Assembly (NCBI GenBank): GCA_000733355.1 | Contig: JNVV01000070.1 | Span: 8,964-72,963, forward strand | DNA from: Falciphora oryzae | Lineage: Eukaryota > Ascomycota > Sordariomycetes > Magnaporthales > Magnaporthaceae | Direction: 5' to 3' | Length of the DNA stretch: 64,000 nucleotides | In this document: in pieces, positions 10,201 through 22,034 of the stretch | Numbering within the stretch: position 1 is the stretch's first letter | Layout: each line of letters begins with the position of its first letter | Made by a program: the position numbers and the translations under genes | The notes under the pieces: generated by a model | Told to the model about the DNA's origin: nothing | What the model saw: only the letters and a program-made list of their open reading frames with translations | Databases searched by the model: none

Positions 10201-11864
10201 ATGTGCAGGCACATCTGTCGGTGGACTCTATGGCCTGGCGTCGAATCTTTTCTTTATCTACACTTCGGCTTCCCCAAGGAAGTCGACCCCAAGGCCGAGT
10301 GTTAGAAATATCTCAACCCCTTCGCCGCAGGAAAAAAAATCGAACAGCGTCGTCTTCGACAAGCCACCTTTGCTTCCGTTCCGGTCGGTCCCGTACCGCC
10401 ACGGCCGCAAGCCGTGGCCACCTTGAGGAACCCGCGCCGCCGCACGGCGGCAAAGCACGGGATAGGAATATATAGCCCAGTTGTCGACAGGCGATCTTGT
10501 AGCGGGGGCTCAAGGTCCGGCGAGGCGTAGAGCTTCCGTACCGCACCCTCGCCGCGGCCGCCCCGTGGTGGGCTCGACGGGGAGGTCTCCCGACGCCAGC
10601 GGTCAAGTTCAAAACGATCGGTCTTGAGCTCGCCCCTGTGAAAAACCCCGAGCGGAAAAACTTCGTCGCCAAATTCAAGCTTCCCCCAGCGATCGGTCAG
10701 GTTACCGCAGAATACGGGCGTCCGCTGACCCACAAATGGGGCTGGATCGACTCTCCGCTGAAGCCAGAGATGCCTGGGAGGCCCTCAAGCGTAAGCTGGT
10801 GGAGGCAACGGAGCTCGCCTTCCCGGATTACACCCAGCCGTTCATTTTGCGCACGGAGGTTGCGCTAAGGGCATCGGAGCAGCCCTGCACTAGAAACAGG
10901 AAGGATTGGTGCGACCGATTCTGTTTCTTTCCCGAGTGCTTCGGCCGGATACCGGTCGACCGAGCTCGAGACCAACGCATTGGTTTGGGCTCTCCAAAAG
11001 CTGGTTCACTACTTGGACCACAGCAAGATGATAGTCGTCACGGACTACACGGCCATCAGGGGCGCTTTTCACGGTCCAGCTGGGCAGACTGATATCCTGG
11101 CGACTCTCCCTTTCGCGCTACAGAGACCGGATTTTTATCGTCTACCGGCCGGGCAAGGACCACGCAAATGCAGACACCTCAGTCGCCTTTCCGCGGACGC
11201 CACGGGCCAGGTGCAGGCGACGGCCTTCCCGGCAAGGATTGTCTCTAAGCACTCTTGCTGGCAAGCCATCCGCGTCCTTCCCGTCGTGGCTCGCCGGCAG
11301 GCGGCAATCGGTGATAGGACCTACGGCCCAGCTCCCCCACCGGCTGACCTGACTCCCTCACCGACCGATCCAGAGCCCGCATCGACCGAGCCAAGGCAGG
11401 TGACAAGCAATGACGGGACTTACGGCCCAGTTCCACCACTGACTGACCCGGCTCCCTCACCGACCGAGCCGGAGCACATATTGGAGGATCTGGATCCCTC
11501 ACCGGAAACCCCAGATCCGCAGCCGGTCGATGACAGGGATCCCTCACAGAGTGACAGACCGGAGCCTGATGGACCGAGTTCCGCACCGGATGACAGACGG
11601 TTGCCGCACGCGGAGTTTCGTGAGGAGGAGGTTGACGGCTTGGTCGTTGGAATGGGTGGTGCGCGACTTGCCACACGACCGCACCTTTGGCAAAACGGAC
11701 AGTTCGCCCGTCTTGTCATTCCACAGCCTCTGGTGCCTGGAGTGTTCGACATGGGGATGATTTGGTTGGAAAGTGGGGTAAGGTCAGCTGAATGTCATCC
11801 TTTGGTTCGGGCTGCGGTGCTCTTGCCCAAGACACACCCACAGCCAATCATTTCCACGTCGTAG
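10200..11864 (+). pseudogene. Relic Gypsy polyprotein, GC-rich
   Basis: A broken LTR-retrotransposon pol segment without visible LTRs. Readable parts, in different frames, are PLTHKWGW then DSPLSAEARDAWEALKRKL and AFPDYTQPFILRT (start of the Ty3/Gypsy RNase H, about 10725-10860), then NALVWALQKLVHYLDHSKM and VVTDYTAIRG (about 10975-11060) and HRPGKDHAN-like sequence (about 11140-11165). It is followed by a Pro/Asp/Ser-rich tail with repeats of TYGPxPPxxDxxPSPT (11315-11640). It differs from the AT-rich G family in composition and sequence, so it is a separate, older or RIP-escaped family. Confidence 0.65.
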
Positions 11865-12392
11865 GTAGGGCCGTCGGCGTCGACGGCAACGCTGGGGTGT
11901 ATGGGAAAATGGTGCACTAAGGATGCCGTGGAAAGTTGCATGTTTTGGGATAGAAAAGTCCCACTATGGAAAGATGACAGGCAGTGAGATCTAGCAATCG
12001 GCCTAGGGCCCGTGCATGGTGCCTGAGGCACCGCCCACGGTACTACTCCCTACTTACAACGCTGTCCGGATTCTCGAATCGTCTCGCGTCCCGCGTGGCG
12101 AGTTGTAGTAGCCCCCCACTTGTTGCCCACAGTGCTGCTGCCTACCTGTGCCAGGTCACCTCTCCGGGACGCCCGGCGCCGACGATGAGGAGCGTGAGAA
12201 GGCTCATAACACGTCTGCCGTCTTGCTTGGTGGAGAAAACACGGGGTTTTTGGGAGCCGCCGACGACCAATATTCAGTAGCAAAGGAAAACTGGTATCCT
12301 GTCTTCCAACCGTCTCCCGTCGCCTTCCCGCCTAGCTTGACCTCTCCATTCCTAGTCACAACAAACAACAACCGTGCTGCAACGCCCCGCCG
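11865..12392. other. Gene-free interval
   Basis: Between the Gypsy relic and the 3' end of the 220-aa gene. Short frames on both strands show no domain I recognise; bases 12250-12392 are the likely 3' UTR of the minus-strand gene. Confidence 0.4.
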
Positions 12393-13055
12393 TCAGAGCC
12401 CGCACATGGTAAGGATGACGGCCTCTGAGCCCTTCTCAGGGTTCACGTCACCAACGTACCCAAGCTTCCCACGTTCAACATTCGCAAACGCGACCGCCGT
12501 CTCTCCCGTGGTATTCGCACTCGTAGGAGGAAACACTAGGGACTCAATGACAGAGTTTTCATCCGAGTGGTACCAGGCATCTGCAGGCGCCACATTCTTT
12601 ACAAGTACTGCCTTTTGGCTATATTGCGGCGGAAGCTTTGTGGCCAGGCCGTCGCCCACCACTGCTCGGTCGAGTACGAATGTCGTCCGGTGGTACGAGC
12701 CAGACTCCCACGGCAAGCCCGCCTTCGCGAAGAATGGCTTTACCGCCGCCGCCTTGACGAAGGTGGAGAAATGGCCCATGATCACGGATGTTCCCCCTTG
12801 GCGCACATACTGCAGGACCGCCTCCCAGACATGGGCGTTCTCGTTGTCGGTTAGTGCCTCGTCGGTAATGAGGACGGCAGAAGGCTGCGGCTGTTCTGAT
12901 AATAGACGGATGGCCGAGTTTGCCTTCTTGGCACGTTGGAGTCTCGCTTTCGATTCGAGCTCCGTAATCAGGGAGCTATAGGTTTCGTCGAAAAACGGTC
13001 GGAGGTTGAGGGAGATCAGAGCAATTCGAGGTTTCGTCACTTCTTGGGCGGCCAT
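12393..13055 (-). CDS. Conserved fungal protein, 220 aa, intact
   Basis: A single-exon intact frame beginning MAAQEVTKPRIALISLNLRP and ending VILTMCGL. The alternation of hydrophobic strands and short helices (IALISLN, SAVLITDEAL, YVRQGGTSVIMGHFS, LGYVGDVN) suggests a Rossmann-like or class I glutamine-amidotransferase-like fold of the ThuA/DJ-1 sort. From memory this is a well-conserved Pezizomycotina protein of unknown function. No signal peptide or membrane segment is seen. Codon use is GC-biased like the other host genes and there are no RIP-type stops, which suggests a functional gene. The start is the only ATG before the conserved PRIALISLN. A biochemical role cannot be assigned. Confidence 0.8.
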   Translation of the reverse strand: MAAQEVTKPRIALISLNLRPFFDETYSSLITELESKARLQRAKKANSAIRLLSEQPQPSAVLITDEALTDNENAHVWEAVLQYVRQGGTSVIMGHFSTFVKAAAVKPFFAKAGLPWESGSYHRTTFVLDRAVVGDGLATKLPPQYSQKAVLVKNVAPADAWYHSDENSVIESLVFPPTSANTTGETAVAFANVERGKLGYVGDVNPEKGSEAVILTMCGL

Positions 13056-13651
13056 GATTATGTACCCTGATTTGATGGTTCGCAGTTGTTAGCCATTATC
13101 CAGAGCAAATGGAAAGTAGATAGAGACTACCGACAGCACTTCGGGAGCTATCGATATAAGCATCCGGCGAACTTGCTGTACAAGGGCCGCGGTGGGCGGG
13201 TAAAACACTTTTGCGCAAAAAAAAAAAAAAAAGCCTCTGCCACAGGAAACGGCGACGATGCCCCATGTGGATGTGGGGAAAGGGGTTGTCGATCTGCCTT
13301 TTCCTTCGGCGTGGAACAATGTAAGCCCGACTGGGAGGCTTTCTCCGAAGGACGCCCCCCAAATTTCTTGCCCCGCCGCGCTCAATCGCGCGGTTCAATT
13401 TCAACCGCTAAACCACCAAACGTAGCTCGATTCCCCACACCGCCAAACGGCTGTTCCTCGCCTTTCATCTGCCGCCACCGTTCTAGGCCCATTATACATT
13501 ACGCCTGATTTTTAAAAACCCCGTTGCGCACAAGCAGCAGCCGCTCACTCAGCCTGCGACCGTGCCGCCCGACTCGAATGAAACGATCCTTAACCTCCTA
13601 AGCCCATCACTGTCACTCCCCCCGCCCCCTATAACCAGAGGAGGAGGAGTT

Positions 13652-13711
13652 TATTTAACGTCAATAAAGTCGGGATTTACCAATCCCTGCCCCCAAAAAG
13701 GCATACGACGT
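13652..13711 (+). repeat. 60-bp direct repeat, copy 1
   Basis: Starts TATTTAACGTC and ends GGCATACGACGT. It matches the copy at 13733-13792 at about 80% by eye; both contain CGGGAT, CCA and TCCCTGCC in the same order. CGGGAT...TCCCTG could form a short hairpin. Confidence 0.8.
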
Positions 13712-13730
13712 GAGAGAGAGAGAGAGAGAG
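13712..13730 (+). repeat. GA microsatellite
   Basis: Nine and a half GA units lying exactly between the two copies of the 60-bp repeat. Confidence 0.9.
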
Positions 13731-13732
13731 TA

Positions 13733-13792
13733 TATTTAACGTCGTTATAGTCGGGATCTACCAGTCCCTGCCTCCCAAGGGGCATACGACGT
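13733..13792 (+). repeat. 60-bp direct repeat, copy 2
   Basis: Second copy of the TATTTAACGTC...GGCATACGACGT unit; see copy 1 at 13652. Confidence 0.8.
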
Positions 13793-14027
13793 GCTAGCGC
13801 TACCTAAGCTTATTTACACCAGGCTATAGTGCTGCTATCGAGGCGGCTAACAAATTAAACCCGAAGGCACACGGGGGTCGGGCCGCATTCCCGCGCTTTT
13901 TGTTGGTAAGCGGGCAATCGGCAACATAACCACCCGGGTCTGCATGTACTTACCCCGCACACCCACAGGGTCGTGAATTGGAGTTGGCTTGTTTGAATTG
14001 ACAACGCCTTCGTAGTGGCCAACCGAG

Positions 14028-14040
14028 GGGTATAAATATG
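14028..14040 (+). promoter_or_regulatory. TATA box of the 14127 gene
   Basis: GGGGTATAAATATG lies about 90 bp upstream of the chosen ATG, and the stretch between is C-rich with CAAAC, as expected for a fungal leader. Confidence 0.6.
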
Positions 14041-14126
14041 CGCTATAGCCCACTGTCGCAATCTCAAACGTGCAGCCCCTCTCCACCCCGCCCAGCCCAG
14101 CACCCCAGTACCCCGATTCACCCATC

Positions 14127-14762
14127 ATGTCGGCGCCCGTCAACGGCCTCTCACTGGCCGGCCGCCGGCTCTACTGGACACTGCAAGGCCCCCTGACCTC
14201 TTCGGCCATCTCGGTCATGCCCGAAAACCTGAACCCGGACGCGCCGCACGAGCCCTACTATCGCAGGCAGGCGCCAGCCGACGACGGCACGGCCACGGCC
14301 TGGCACCCCATCTCTCAGGAGCCCATTACGGAGCAGCCGGTGGCGTCGCTCACGGTGATGGAGTGCAATCTGAACTACTGGCGGGACGGCTGGTACGACA
14401 TCAACATAGAGCCTAACGACGACCTGTACGACGACGCGGATGGGGACCCCCCAGGCATGCCCCCCAAATTCGACCCGGTCGTGGTGTCAGCGTCCAACGG
14501 GCAATTCGTTACCATTCACGACTATCTGTCCGCCGTACACCCGTGGCTAGTGGAACGTCGGCTGCTCATCCTTCGCGCCAGGTACGAGCTCGTCGACGAT
14601 AAGTTCGTAGCGACCGGCGACGAAAAAATGCTCGTCTGGGCGGACCCGCCCGGGAGTGTAAATGCCGATGTTGAAGACGAGTGGCGAGAGGGGATGAGGT
14701 GGAACTTTGAGCGACAGCAGCAGCGGCAACAGGAGCAGCAGCAGCAGCAGCAACGGCAGTAA
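14127..14762 (+). CDS. Hypothetical protein, 211 aa, C-terminal Gln-rich tail
   Basis: An intact single-exon frame. I chose the ATG at 14127 (MSAPVNGLSLAGRRLYWTL) over the upstream one at 14070 because the 19 residues between are Pro-rich leader-like sequence and the TATA box sits at a normal distance from 14127. The protein is soluble-looking and acidic in the middle (EPNDDLYDDADGD, about residues 99-111), has a conserved-looking core (FVTIHDYLSAVHPWLVERR), and ends in a run dominated by Gln (about residues 195-211) encoded by CAG/CAA. I recognise no catalytic motif. Function unknown. No RIP-type stop codons. Confidence 0.75.
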   Translation: MSAPVNGLSLAGRRLYWTLQGPLTSSAISVMPENLNPDAPHEPYYRRQAPADDGTATAWHPISQEPITEQPVASLTVMECNLNYWRDGWYDINIEPNDDLYDDADGDPPGMPPKFDPVVVSASNGQFVTIHDYLSAVHPWLVERRLLILRARYELVDDKFVATGDEKMLVWADPPGSVNADVEDEWREGMRWNFERQQQRQQEQQQQQQRQ

Positions 14763-15164
14763 ATTACGGGTTGAAGTAGGCAAGAGGGCGAAAAGACGCC
14801 GCGGCGTTGTAAACGCTACGGGTGGTAGTAGCGCGTTCGGCCGGCGAATACACCGGAAAAAGGAAAGGCCGGGGTTGGGCGGAGGAGACCTCGGGACCCC
14901 CGCCTAGCCGGAGGTGCAGGGGGCTAACGAGCTTATTGTTAGTCCGGTTGTGATAAAGGAAAAGGTAAAAGGTGTAAAGGAAAAAGGAAAAGGGTTGTAT
15001 ATGCAGGCTTTTAAGCTTATTGCCGCTTAGCGATAATGTAGTAGTAAATAGCCTTAACGAATAGAGCAAAAAGGAAAGGTTTTTATAGTAGGCGTTTTTA
15101 ATACCCGGGTTTGCTAAATATCGGGGTAAGGTCCGCTATAAGCTATTTATTTTCCAGCGCTTTA
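14763..15164. other. 3' flank up to Gypsy G1
   Basis: Composition falls from GC-rich to AT-rich. No gene seen. The last five bases before the LTR (15160-15164, CTTTA) are the left target duplication of element G1. Confidence 0.6.
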
Positions 15165-15665
15165 TGTAACACCCCGCACAGAGCCATGATCAACAGCCCT
15201 AGGGACCGCCACCGGTGGCCTCAGGGGAGGACTCCGGGTGGTAGCTAGAGGGGCGCAAGCCCTGAGGGACGCGCGGATCAAGAGAGTTCAGCTCTATTGA
15301 CACGCATGCCGGCTGGCCTCCACAGATACGGACGCTTAGCCCGGTCAAGGCGCATCCAAGCTCCGAACCCTGATAATGGGATAAAGCATACCCAGCCCCG
15401 TACGGACGCCACGAAGGAGGAGGCGTGCCGACGATGACGGAAGGACGGCCGGACGGCCAGGCATAAGAAGGGCCCGAGGGACCTCCTGTGAAGGGAATTT
15501 GGAAGGCAAGCTATCGTTTTTGTTTTATTTTTACTATAGGCTGGTTTAGCTTTGCACGAATACGATTGTTAAGCTGTTGGACCTTTGAGATTTCCCTAAA
15601 AAAACCCCCTTTTTCTAAGCTTAACACTGTTATAGTTTGCTATAGTAGGGCTGAAACCTATTACA
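15165..15665 (+). repeat. 5' LTR of G1
   Basis: 501 bp, TGTAACACC...ATTACA. It has retained more GC than the 3' copy at 21381. Confidence 0.95.
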
Positions 15666-15699
15666 ATTTAATAGCTTTATTTGTTTAGATTTTCAGTAT

Positions 15700-17250
15700 T
15701 TATTAGCTACCATATCGGACTTTAGCGATTTCGTCGACCTTAACGACCTAAGCCAAAACGAAGATTTAGGAACGGGGATATTTACCCTTCCCCTTAAACG
15801 AAAATAACCTACTTTTAATAACCTTTAAGGATATCCGGATTTTAGCCTTTATAGCGTTGCATCCTATACCTGTTTATAGCTCGCTTATTACGTAACGCGA
15901 AATTGTATCCCTACCAAAATTTTATTATAGTTCCAAAAAGCCCTAATGGAACGTAAGGCAATTCGCGAGGCCCTTAACCTTTTAAACGATTCGGACGATC
16001 CGGATTACCCCAACCCCGAGCTTTTAGCCCCGGTTTATTTTCGATATTTAACCCCGTAGTAATACGGCTAAGAGGTTAACCGCCCGTTAGGAAAACCCGG
16101 CAACTAATCGATACCCCGGGTACCGTCGCACTACACTTTAGTTAAGGACAATAACGAAAAAAACGATATTTTTTTTCGTACGATAAAAATAAAGGCAGCT
16201 ATAAAATCCTATGGAAAATGCCCGAGCTAAAGCTTTTAAACTTAGTACAGGATTTCGATTATTAGGAAAGCAAACTCGACTTTATGTTCGAAACCAATTT
16301 TAACGGCTTTACTACGGCAAAATTACGTATTGCAGCCGCTGTCGGAATTTTTAATAGCGACTTTAATTCCGCCTATAACGGCTCGCGTAAAGCCAACCCT
16401 ATATTAAGCTTACATTAGCGCAAATTTATGCGATAGCTCCGTAACACCATATTGCGAAAAGATTTTTTACTCCTAAGGGCCACTAACGACCTTCAGCAAT
16501 TTATGCAAAAAAATAACGAAAACCCCGGTGTTTTCGCAGCACGATACCGGCGTATATGCGGCGAAACAGGACAATTAACAGATATTAACGGCTACGTAAT
16601 CCGTTTAATCCCTGCCTTAAAAGTCTAAGTTACTTGCGGCATGCATTACAAAACAAAGACTTTGGAAAACCTCGTCGCTACCGCTTAAATCCTTTGGGGT
16701 ACCCTAGGTACGGGTGCTTGCGCCCCGTACGACGAAAAGAAGGATTCTTATAAATCTTCCTATAAAAAGGACCAAAAGGAATCGGGTAAAGACGGGAAAT
16801 ACAAATTCCGAAGCAAATAGGAAAGGCGTAATAAACGCACCGGCAAAAGCAACGGACGCTTATATAAGGGAGTGTGCCAGAGTTTACCCACTCGACTACA
16901 TGGACCAAAAGATCCAACAGTTCAATCACTCCGTGATTGAACTCTTTGGCACCACAGTATATCAAGCCCCGGGATCTCTTACCAGGGCGACCCCGTTACA
17001 GCTTAACGCTTTTAACCGCCAAACGCTAACGACGCATAAATAAAAGCGTATACCTTAAATGCGGCAAACCCAATTATATAGCGAAAAATTGCAAAAACCC
17101 TTTTTCCGCTACCAAACTTTCTGTTAAAAAAGGCGAATCCCTTTAAAAAGGAAAGGCAAAAATCAACTTTTTAAAGCGCAAAAAAAGGAGGACGGAAAAG
17201 AGCAAAGCGATAAGCGCTAAAAAAAACTAAAAGGGAACCCGGTTATTCCC
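15700..17250 (+). pseudogene. gag region of G1
   Basis: Decayed coding region before pol. The best landmark is a nucleocapsid-type zinc knuckle at about 17055-17095, YLKCGKPNYIAKNC, where the usual His of CxxCxxxxHxxxxC reads Tyr and the first Cys reads Leu or Tyr depending on alignment, both possible C-to-T or G-to-A products. The same motif is seen as CFKCGKPNY in G3 (about 56800-56830, minus). Confidence 0.6.
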
Positions 17251-20200
17251 GTACCGGCGTTCCGTAACGACTAAATACGCATAGCATTTGCGCTCGTTAC
17301 TAAAAAAACCGTTAGCGCTTTAAACGGCGGTTTAAAAGTTAAAATCGAAGTCGGTTTAAATACGTTCGCCGAAGTTAATACAGTTTTTATTACCTTTTGC
17401 AAATCTTTAGGATTTAAGCCTTATAACCGTTTTAAATACGACTATTAATCCCTTACTTTAACCGCCGCAAGCGATTAAAGCGTTACGACCTACGGTATTT
17501 ATTACTTACGGTTAAACTTTCGCGATTAGTACGGTATTCCGGTGGAAGTTATCCGGCCGTTTTTTGCTATCGAACGGAACTTAGCAGACGTTTTTATCTT
17601 TGTAGGCATGCTATTAATGCAGGAACTAGCTATGGACTTTTACTTTGTTAAAGGCATTTGGCGTTTTAACCAACGCCTTCGCGTTTATCAACTATCCGCA
17701 TACCACTTCCGAAAAAGCCTTTACGCATAAGATCGTATATTTGTTTGTTCCATCTGTTTTAACCTTTTTGTTAGTAGCACCGAAAAGGACGACCCGTTTA
17801 AAAACCCTCCAAACGAGCCACCGGATTTAAAAACCGTCCCTACGAATTTACGAATAAGTTATTTCGACGTATTCGACGTTCGCAAAGGAAAAAAGCTTTT
17901 TAAGCATAGCTACAGCAACTATGCCATTAATTTAATCCCGGGTAAAAAACCTCCATATAAGCAAATTTACCATTTATTTCCAGCTAAGTTAAAAGCACTC
18001 CAGAAATACCTCGCCGATGCCTTCGTATAAGGTATTATTCGTAAATTACAATTACTAACAAAAGCTTTTATTATTTTATCCTTAAAAAAGACGGTACGTT
18101 ACATTTGTGCGTCGATTACCGAGGATTTAACGATATCATTATTAAAAATAAAGCACCGTTTCCGTTTATTAAAAAAATGCTCGACTGTTTAAACGGTACT
18201 AAATGCTTTTCCAAAATCGATTTCGTTAATGCGTATTACCAATTTTGCATTAAAAAAGGGGACGAATGGAAAACCGCGTTCCGTATTAAATACGGGCACT
18301 ACGAGTATTTCGTACTACCGTTTGGATTTACCAATGCCCCGGCATCGTTCCAAACTTACATTAACAAAGCTTTACGGGGCTTAGTAGACGATTTCGTTAT
18401 CGTTTATTTAAACGATATCCTTATTTATTCCAGTAACAAAAAGGAGCACCAGCACCATTTAAAGCTGGTTTTGGATCGATTTCGCAGCTTTAAGCTTTAT
18501 GCTAACCATAAAAAATGCACTTTTTTCCAGCAAAAATTTAAGTTTTTAGGCTTTATCATTAATACCAAAGGGCTTAAAATGGATCTTGCGCGTATTTAGG
18601 TCGTCCGCGAATGGATTAACCACCTATTTCGTACGTATAAAGATATCCAGGTTTTTGTGGGATTTTGCACCTTTTATCAACGGTTTATCCACGGCTTTTC
18701 CCGTATAGCGAAGCTTTTGCACGACCTATTATAAGGAATGAAGAACGGACGCAAGCTAAGTTAAATAGGCTATTACTAGCAGGAGCCTTAATAGCAAGCG
18801 TTCGAAAACCTAATTAACGCTTTTACAACTGTACTAATGCTACGGTATTACGACCTGATTTTACTGTTACGGATCGAAACGGACGCTTCCGATTTTGCCA
18901 TAGCAAGCATCCTATTGCAAAAGTACAACGGCTAATGGCACCCTATAGCCTACTGGTTCCAAAAGTTTAAAAGTGCTGAAACCCGGTATCTTATATACGA
19001 TAAGGAACTTTTCGCAATAGTAGGAAGTTTTCGCTATTAGCGATATTACCTTAAAAGGGCGCAAACTACGGAGGTGTTTTCGGATTATAAAAACCTTAAA
19101 GCTTTTATAAAATAAAAGCGTTTAAACGGACGATAAGCACGTTAGCTATTGCAATTAGCGCTTTACGATTTCGAAATTAAATACCGGCTAAGGTCCTTAA
19201 ACCTAACCGACGTTCCATTTCGCCAACCGGATTATATGGAAAATCGCGAGGAAAAATAGGAAACTTTTATTAAAAAACTTTTACCAACGCTATTTAATAA
19301 AATGGGTCGGAAATAAAACGTATTTATTTATAAGCAATACGCAAAAAACATTACCGAAAAAGCGTCGCTTAATAAGCCTCCCTAGCTAATAAGCGCAAAA
19401 AGCGTACCTAACGAGCGATCTCCTAAAATTTTTATTTTTAACCGGCGAAGCGAGCGGGATAGCGTACGTTTGGCATAATTTACGTTAGCTGACGATCCAA
19501 ACGCCTTTAAGGTTATCTATGCTTTACAAGTGCAATTTGTTACTCGTTAAAAGGCACGCACTGCCTTAAATTAGTTTAAAAGTAGCGAAACCCCGTACTT
19601 TTCGGAAAGGATCCTAACGCCGCTAAAAAAATGGATTGGGGACGCACAAAAGCGGGATCCGGCGAGCATAAATTTGCTTAAAAGGCTAACAATAGTTAAA
19701 AAACCCCGCCTAGTAGTACTTAACGTAAAATATACCGCACTGCACCGAAATATTGCGATAACGACTTGGTAGCGAAAAGCATCGTGCTTCCACCTAGCTA
19801 ACGGTAACGAATTAATCTTTCAGGGAAATTAGGTTTATATCCCTACAAACGAAGCTTTAAAAACCAAAATCCTAAAACAGTTTTACGATTTCCCGGGAGC
19901 CGGTTACTAAGGCGTGGCCAAAACTTTAAATTTTATCTAGCGTTTTTTTTGGTGGGATGGAATTAAAGGGGATATTACGGTATATGTAATATCGTGCCTT
20001 TAGTGCCAAAAAAAAGCGATTTATCGTTACAAACCTTACGGCAAATTTAAACCCCTATTACCGCCAAAAAACAGGCAACCTATAAAAGAAATTTCTTTAA
20101 ATTGGGTAACCGGCTTATTTAAAAGCAGGACGGCGGGTAGTTAGGTTTTTAACGCGATTTTCGTCGTCATATGCCGATTAACCAAATACGTAGTTCTTAT

Positions 20201-21240
20201 TCCCATACGAGCTAACACAAGCGTAGGATAGTTCGCAAAGCTGTTTTTCAAGCAGATCGAATGCGTATTCGGTACCTTTAAAAGCATTGTTAGTAATCGC
20301 GATAGCCGTATTACTAGTAACTTTTGAGAAAAGGTATGTAAGCACCAGATTATTAAAAAACGTATATCGACCGCTTACCATCCTTAAACGGACGGGCAGA
20401 CGGAAGTTTTTAACCGCGTTATCGAGGACTACTTACGTAGTTACTGCGCCGGTTCGGAGAACTTTTGGGCATTACTGCTACCGTTAGTAGCTTACGCTTA
20501 TAACAATAGCAGGAATTTCATTACAAAGCACTTACCGTTTTATTTCCTATACGGATCGGATTGCGAAATGCGGATTGATATTGCGGATAATATCCCTAAA
20601 GGGAGGGTACCCGTAGCAAAAAACCGTATCGAACGACTTTATGCATTGCGTAAGGAGCTTAAAGAAACGTTACTGCAAGCATAGGAACGGTTAGTTAAAT
20701 ATTACAATAAAAACCATATCCTTATGCAGTTCGCAGTTAGAGATTTAGTTAAAATGTCCACGAAAAACCTGCGTTTAAAAAACAAAAAGTTAGCACCTAA
20801 ATAGATTGGTCCCTTCCGGATTACTAAACGCATAAGCCAGCAAACTTACCGTTTGGCATTCCTTAAGCATTACCGCCGTTTTTACGACGTTATTCCCGTG
20901 CAATACCTTAAACGGTACACTGTTAGAAAATAAAAAAACAAAGTGCCGCTATTTATGCTAAAGTACGAAAACGACCAAAAGGAATGGGAAGTCAAAAAAG
21001 TACGAAATAAAGGACGCATCCGAAGTAAAAAGTACTACCTGGTTAAATGAAAGAATTGGCCGGCAAAGTACAACACCTAGGAGCCCGAAAAGCACTTTCG
21101 CGGCGTACCTACGAGAGTACGAGCCTTCCAAAAGGCCCGGAACAAAAGGAACTAAAAGATCCGCGAACTTTAGGACGTGGAGTCAAGCAGTGAAAAAAAG
21201 GATACCTAAAATCGCCAAATTGGTTATCCTTTTTTAAGGG
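17250..21240 (+). pseudogene. pol region of G1: RT, RNase H, integrase, chromodomain
   Basis: RT is open at 18105-18597 with the conserved [36 protein letters not shown] and FLGFIINTKGLKMD motifs. The catalytic YxDD reads YLND, a D-to-N change from a single G-to-A. RNase H follows at about 18840-19100 and integrase at about 19870-20650 (NNSRNFITKHLPFYF, CEMRIDIADNIPKG). A C-terminal chromodomain at about 20960-21130 (KEWEVKKVRNKGRIR, KKYYLVK) places it in the chromovirus branch, whose chromodomain is thought to guide integration to heterochromatin. Many internal stops. Confidence 0.85.
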
Positions 21241-21380
21241 TTTTATTAGAGGCTAGCGTTTACCTTAGGCGAGGAAAAAAGAAGGTTAGCGCCTTTGCAA
21301 ATCCACGAAGATTTATCGTTATACCAAAAAGAAAGGAAAAGGTTGGAAGCCGAGGATAGCCTCTTTAAAAGGGGGATAAT

Positions 21381-21881
21381 TGTAACACCCCGCATAAAGC
21401 TATAATTAGCAGCCTTAGGAACCGCTACCGGTGGCCTTAAGGGAGGACTCCGAATGGTAGCCAAAGGGGCGCAAGCCCTAAAGGACGCGCGGATCAAAAA
21501 AGTTTAACTTTATTAACACGCATGCCGGCTGGCCTCCACAAATACGGACGCTTAGCCCGGTTAAAGCGTATCCAAACTCTGAACTCTGATAATGGGACAA
21601 AGCATACCCAGCCCTGTACGGACGCCACGAAGGAGGAGGCGTACCGACGATAACGGAAGGACGGCCGGACGGCTAGGCATAAAAAGGGCCCGAAGGACCT
21701 CCTGTAAAGGGAGTTTGAAAGGCAAGCTATCGTTTCTGTTTTATCTTTACCATAGGCTGGTTTAGCCCTGCACGAATACGACTGTTGAGCTGCTGGACCT
21801 TTGAGATCTCCCTAAAAGAACCCCTCCTTTCCAGGCTTAACATTGCTGTAGCTTGCTATAGTAAGGCTGAAACCTGTTACA
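21381..21881 (+). repeat. 3' LTR of G1
   Basis: 501 bp, TGTAACACCCCGCAT...CTGTTACA; followed by target duplication CTTTA. Confidence 0.95.
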
Positions 21882-21900
21882 CTTTAACTAGCATGTAAAT

Positions 21901-21998
21901 TGTTCGTGGCACGCTAATATCGATATCAACCGGTTGGGGTAAAAAGGCCTTTGGTATATTCTGTTATCCAAAGTGTCGTCTATTTTTTAAATACAACG
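21901..21998 (+). repeat. Truncated LTR Z
   Basis: 98 bp matching the beginning of the Z LTR at 49683-50035 (TGTTCGTGGCACGCTAATAT, then GATATCAACCGGTTGGGG). It is cut by the X fragment at TACAACG. Confidence 0.8.
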
Positions 21999-22034
21999 TG
22001 TTAAAAGAACTAATGTATTTAGCTAGGTTGGGTG
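21999..22034 (+). repeat. Truncated LTR X
   Basis: The first 36 bp of the X LTR (TGTTAAAAGAACTAATGTAT...), cut by the left LTR of element G2. Confidence 0.8.

Larger units (their letters stand above)
13056..14126. other. Intergenic region with simple repeats
   Basis: Divergent promoter region between two intact genes. It holds a 16-base poly-A run (13217-13232), the 60-bp direct repeat pair at 13652-13792 with a GA microsatellite between the copies, and a TATA box near 14032. No coding region recognised. Confidence 0.6.
15165..21881 (+). mobile_element. Gypsy chromovirus G1, full length
   Basis: A 6.7-kb LTR retrotransposon with LTRs at 15165-15665 and 21381-21881, both starting TGTAACACCCCGCA and ending TTACA, and a perfect 5-bp target duplication CTTTA (15160-15164 and 21882-21886). 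The internal order is gag, RT, RNase H, integrase and chromodomain. The interior is AT-rich and full of TAA/TAG stops, and the LTRs differ mostly by C/T and G/A changes, consistent with RIP. It cannot be autonomous. Confidence 0.95.

Noticed and set aside
10302..10733. 143-codon minus-strand frame
   Set aside because: Antisense of the Gypsy relic, low-complexity Arg/Gly-rich with no domain.
13217..13232. Poly-A run as a retroposed poly-A tail
   Set aside because: No upstream LINE 3' end or target duplication is visible; treated as a simple run.
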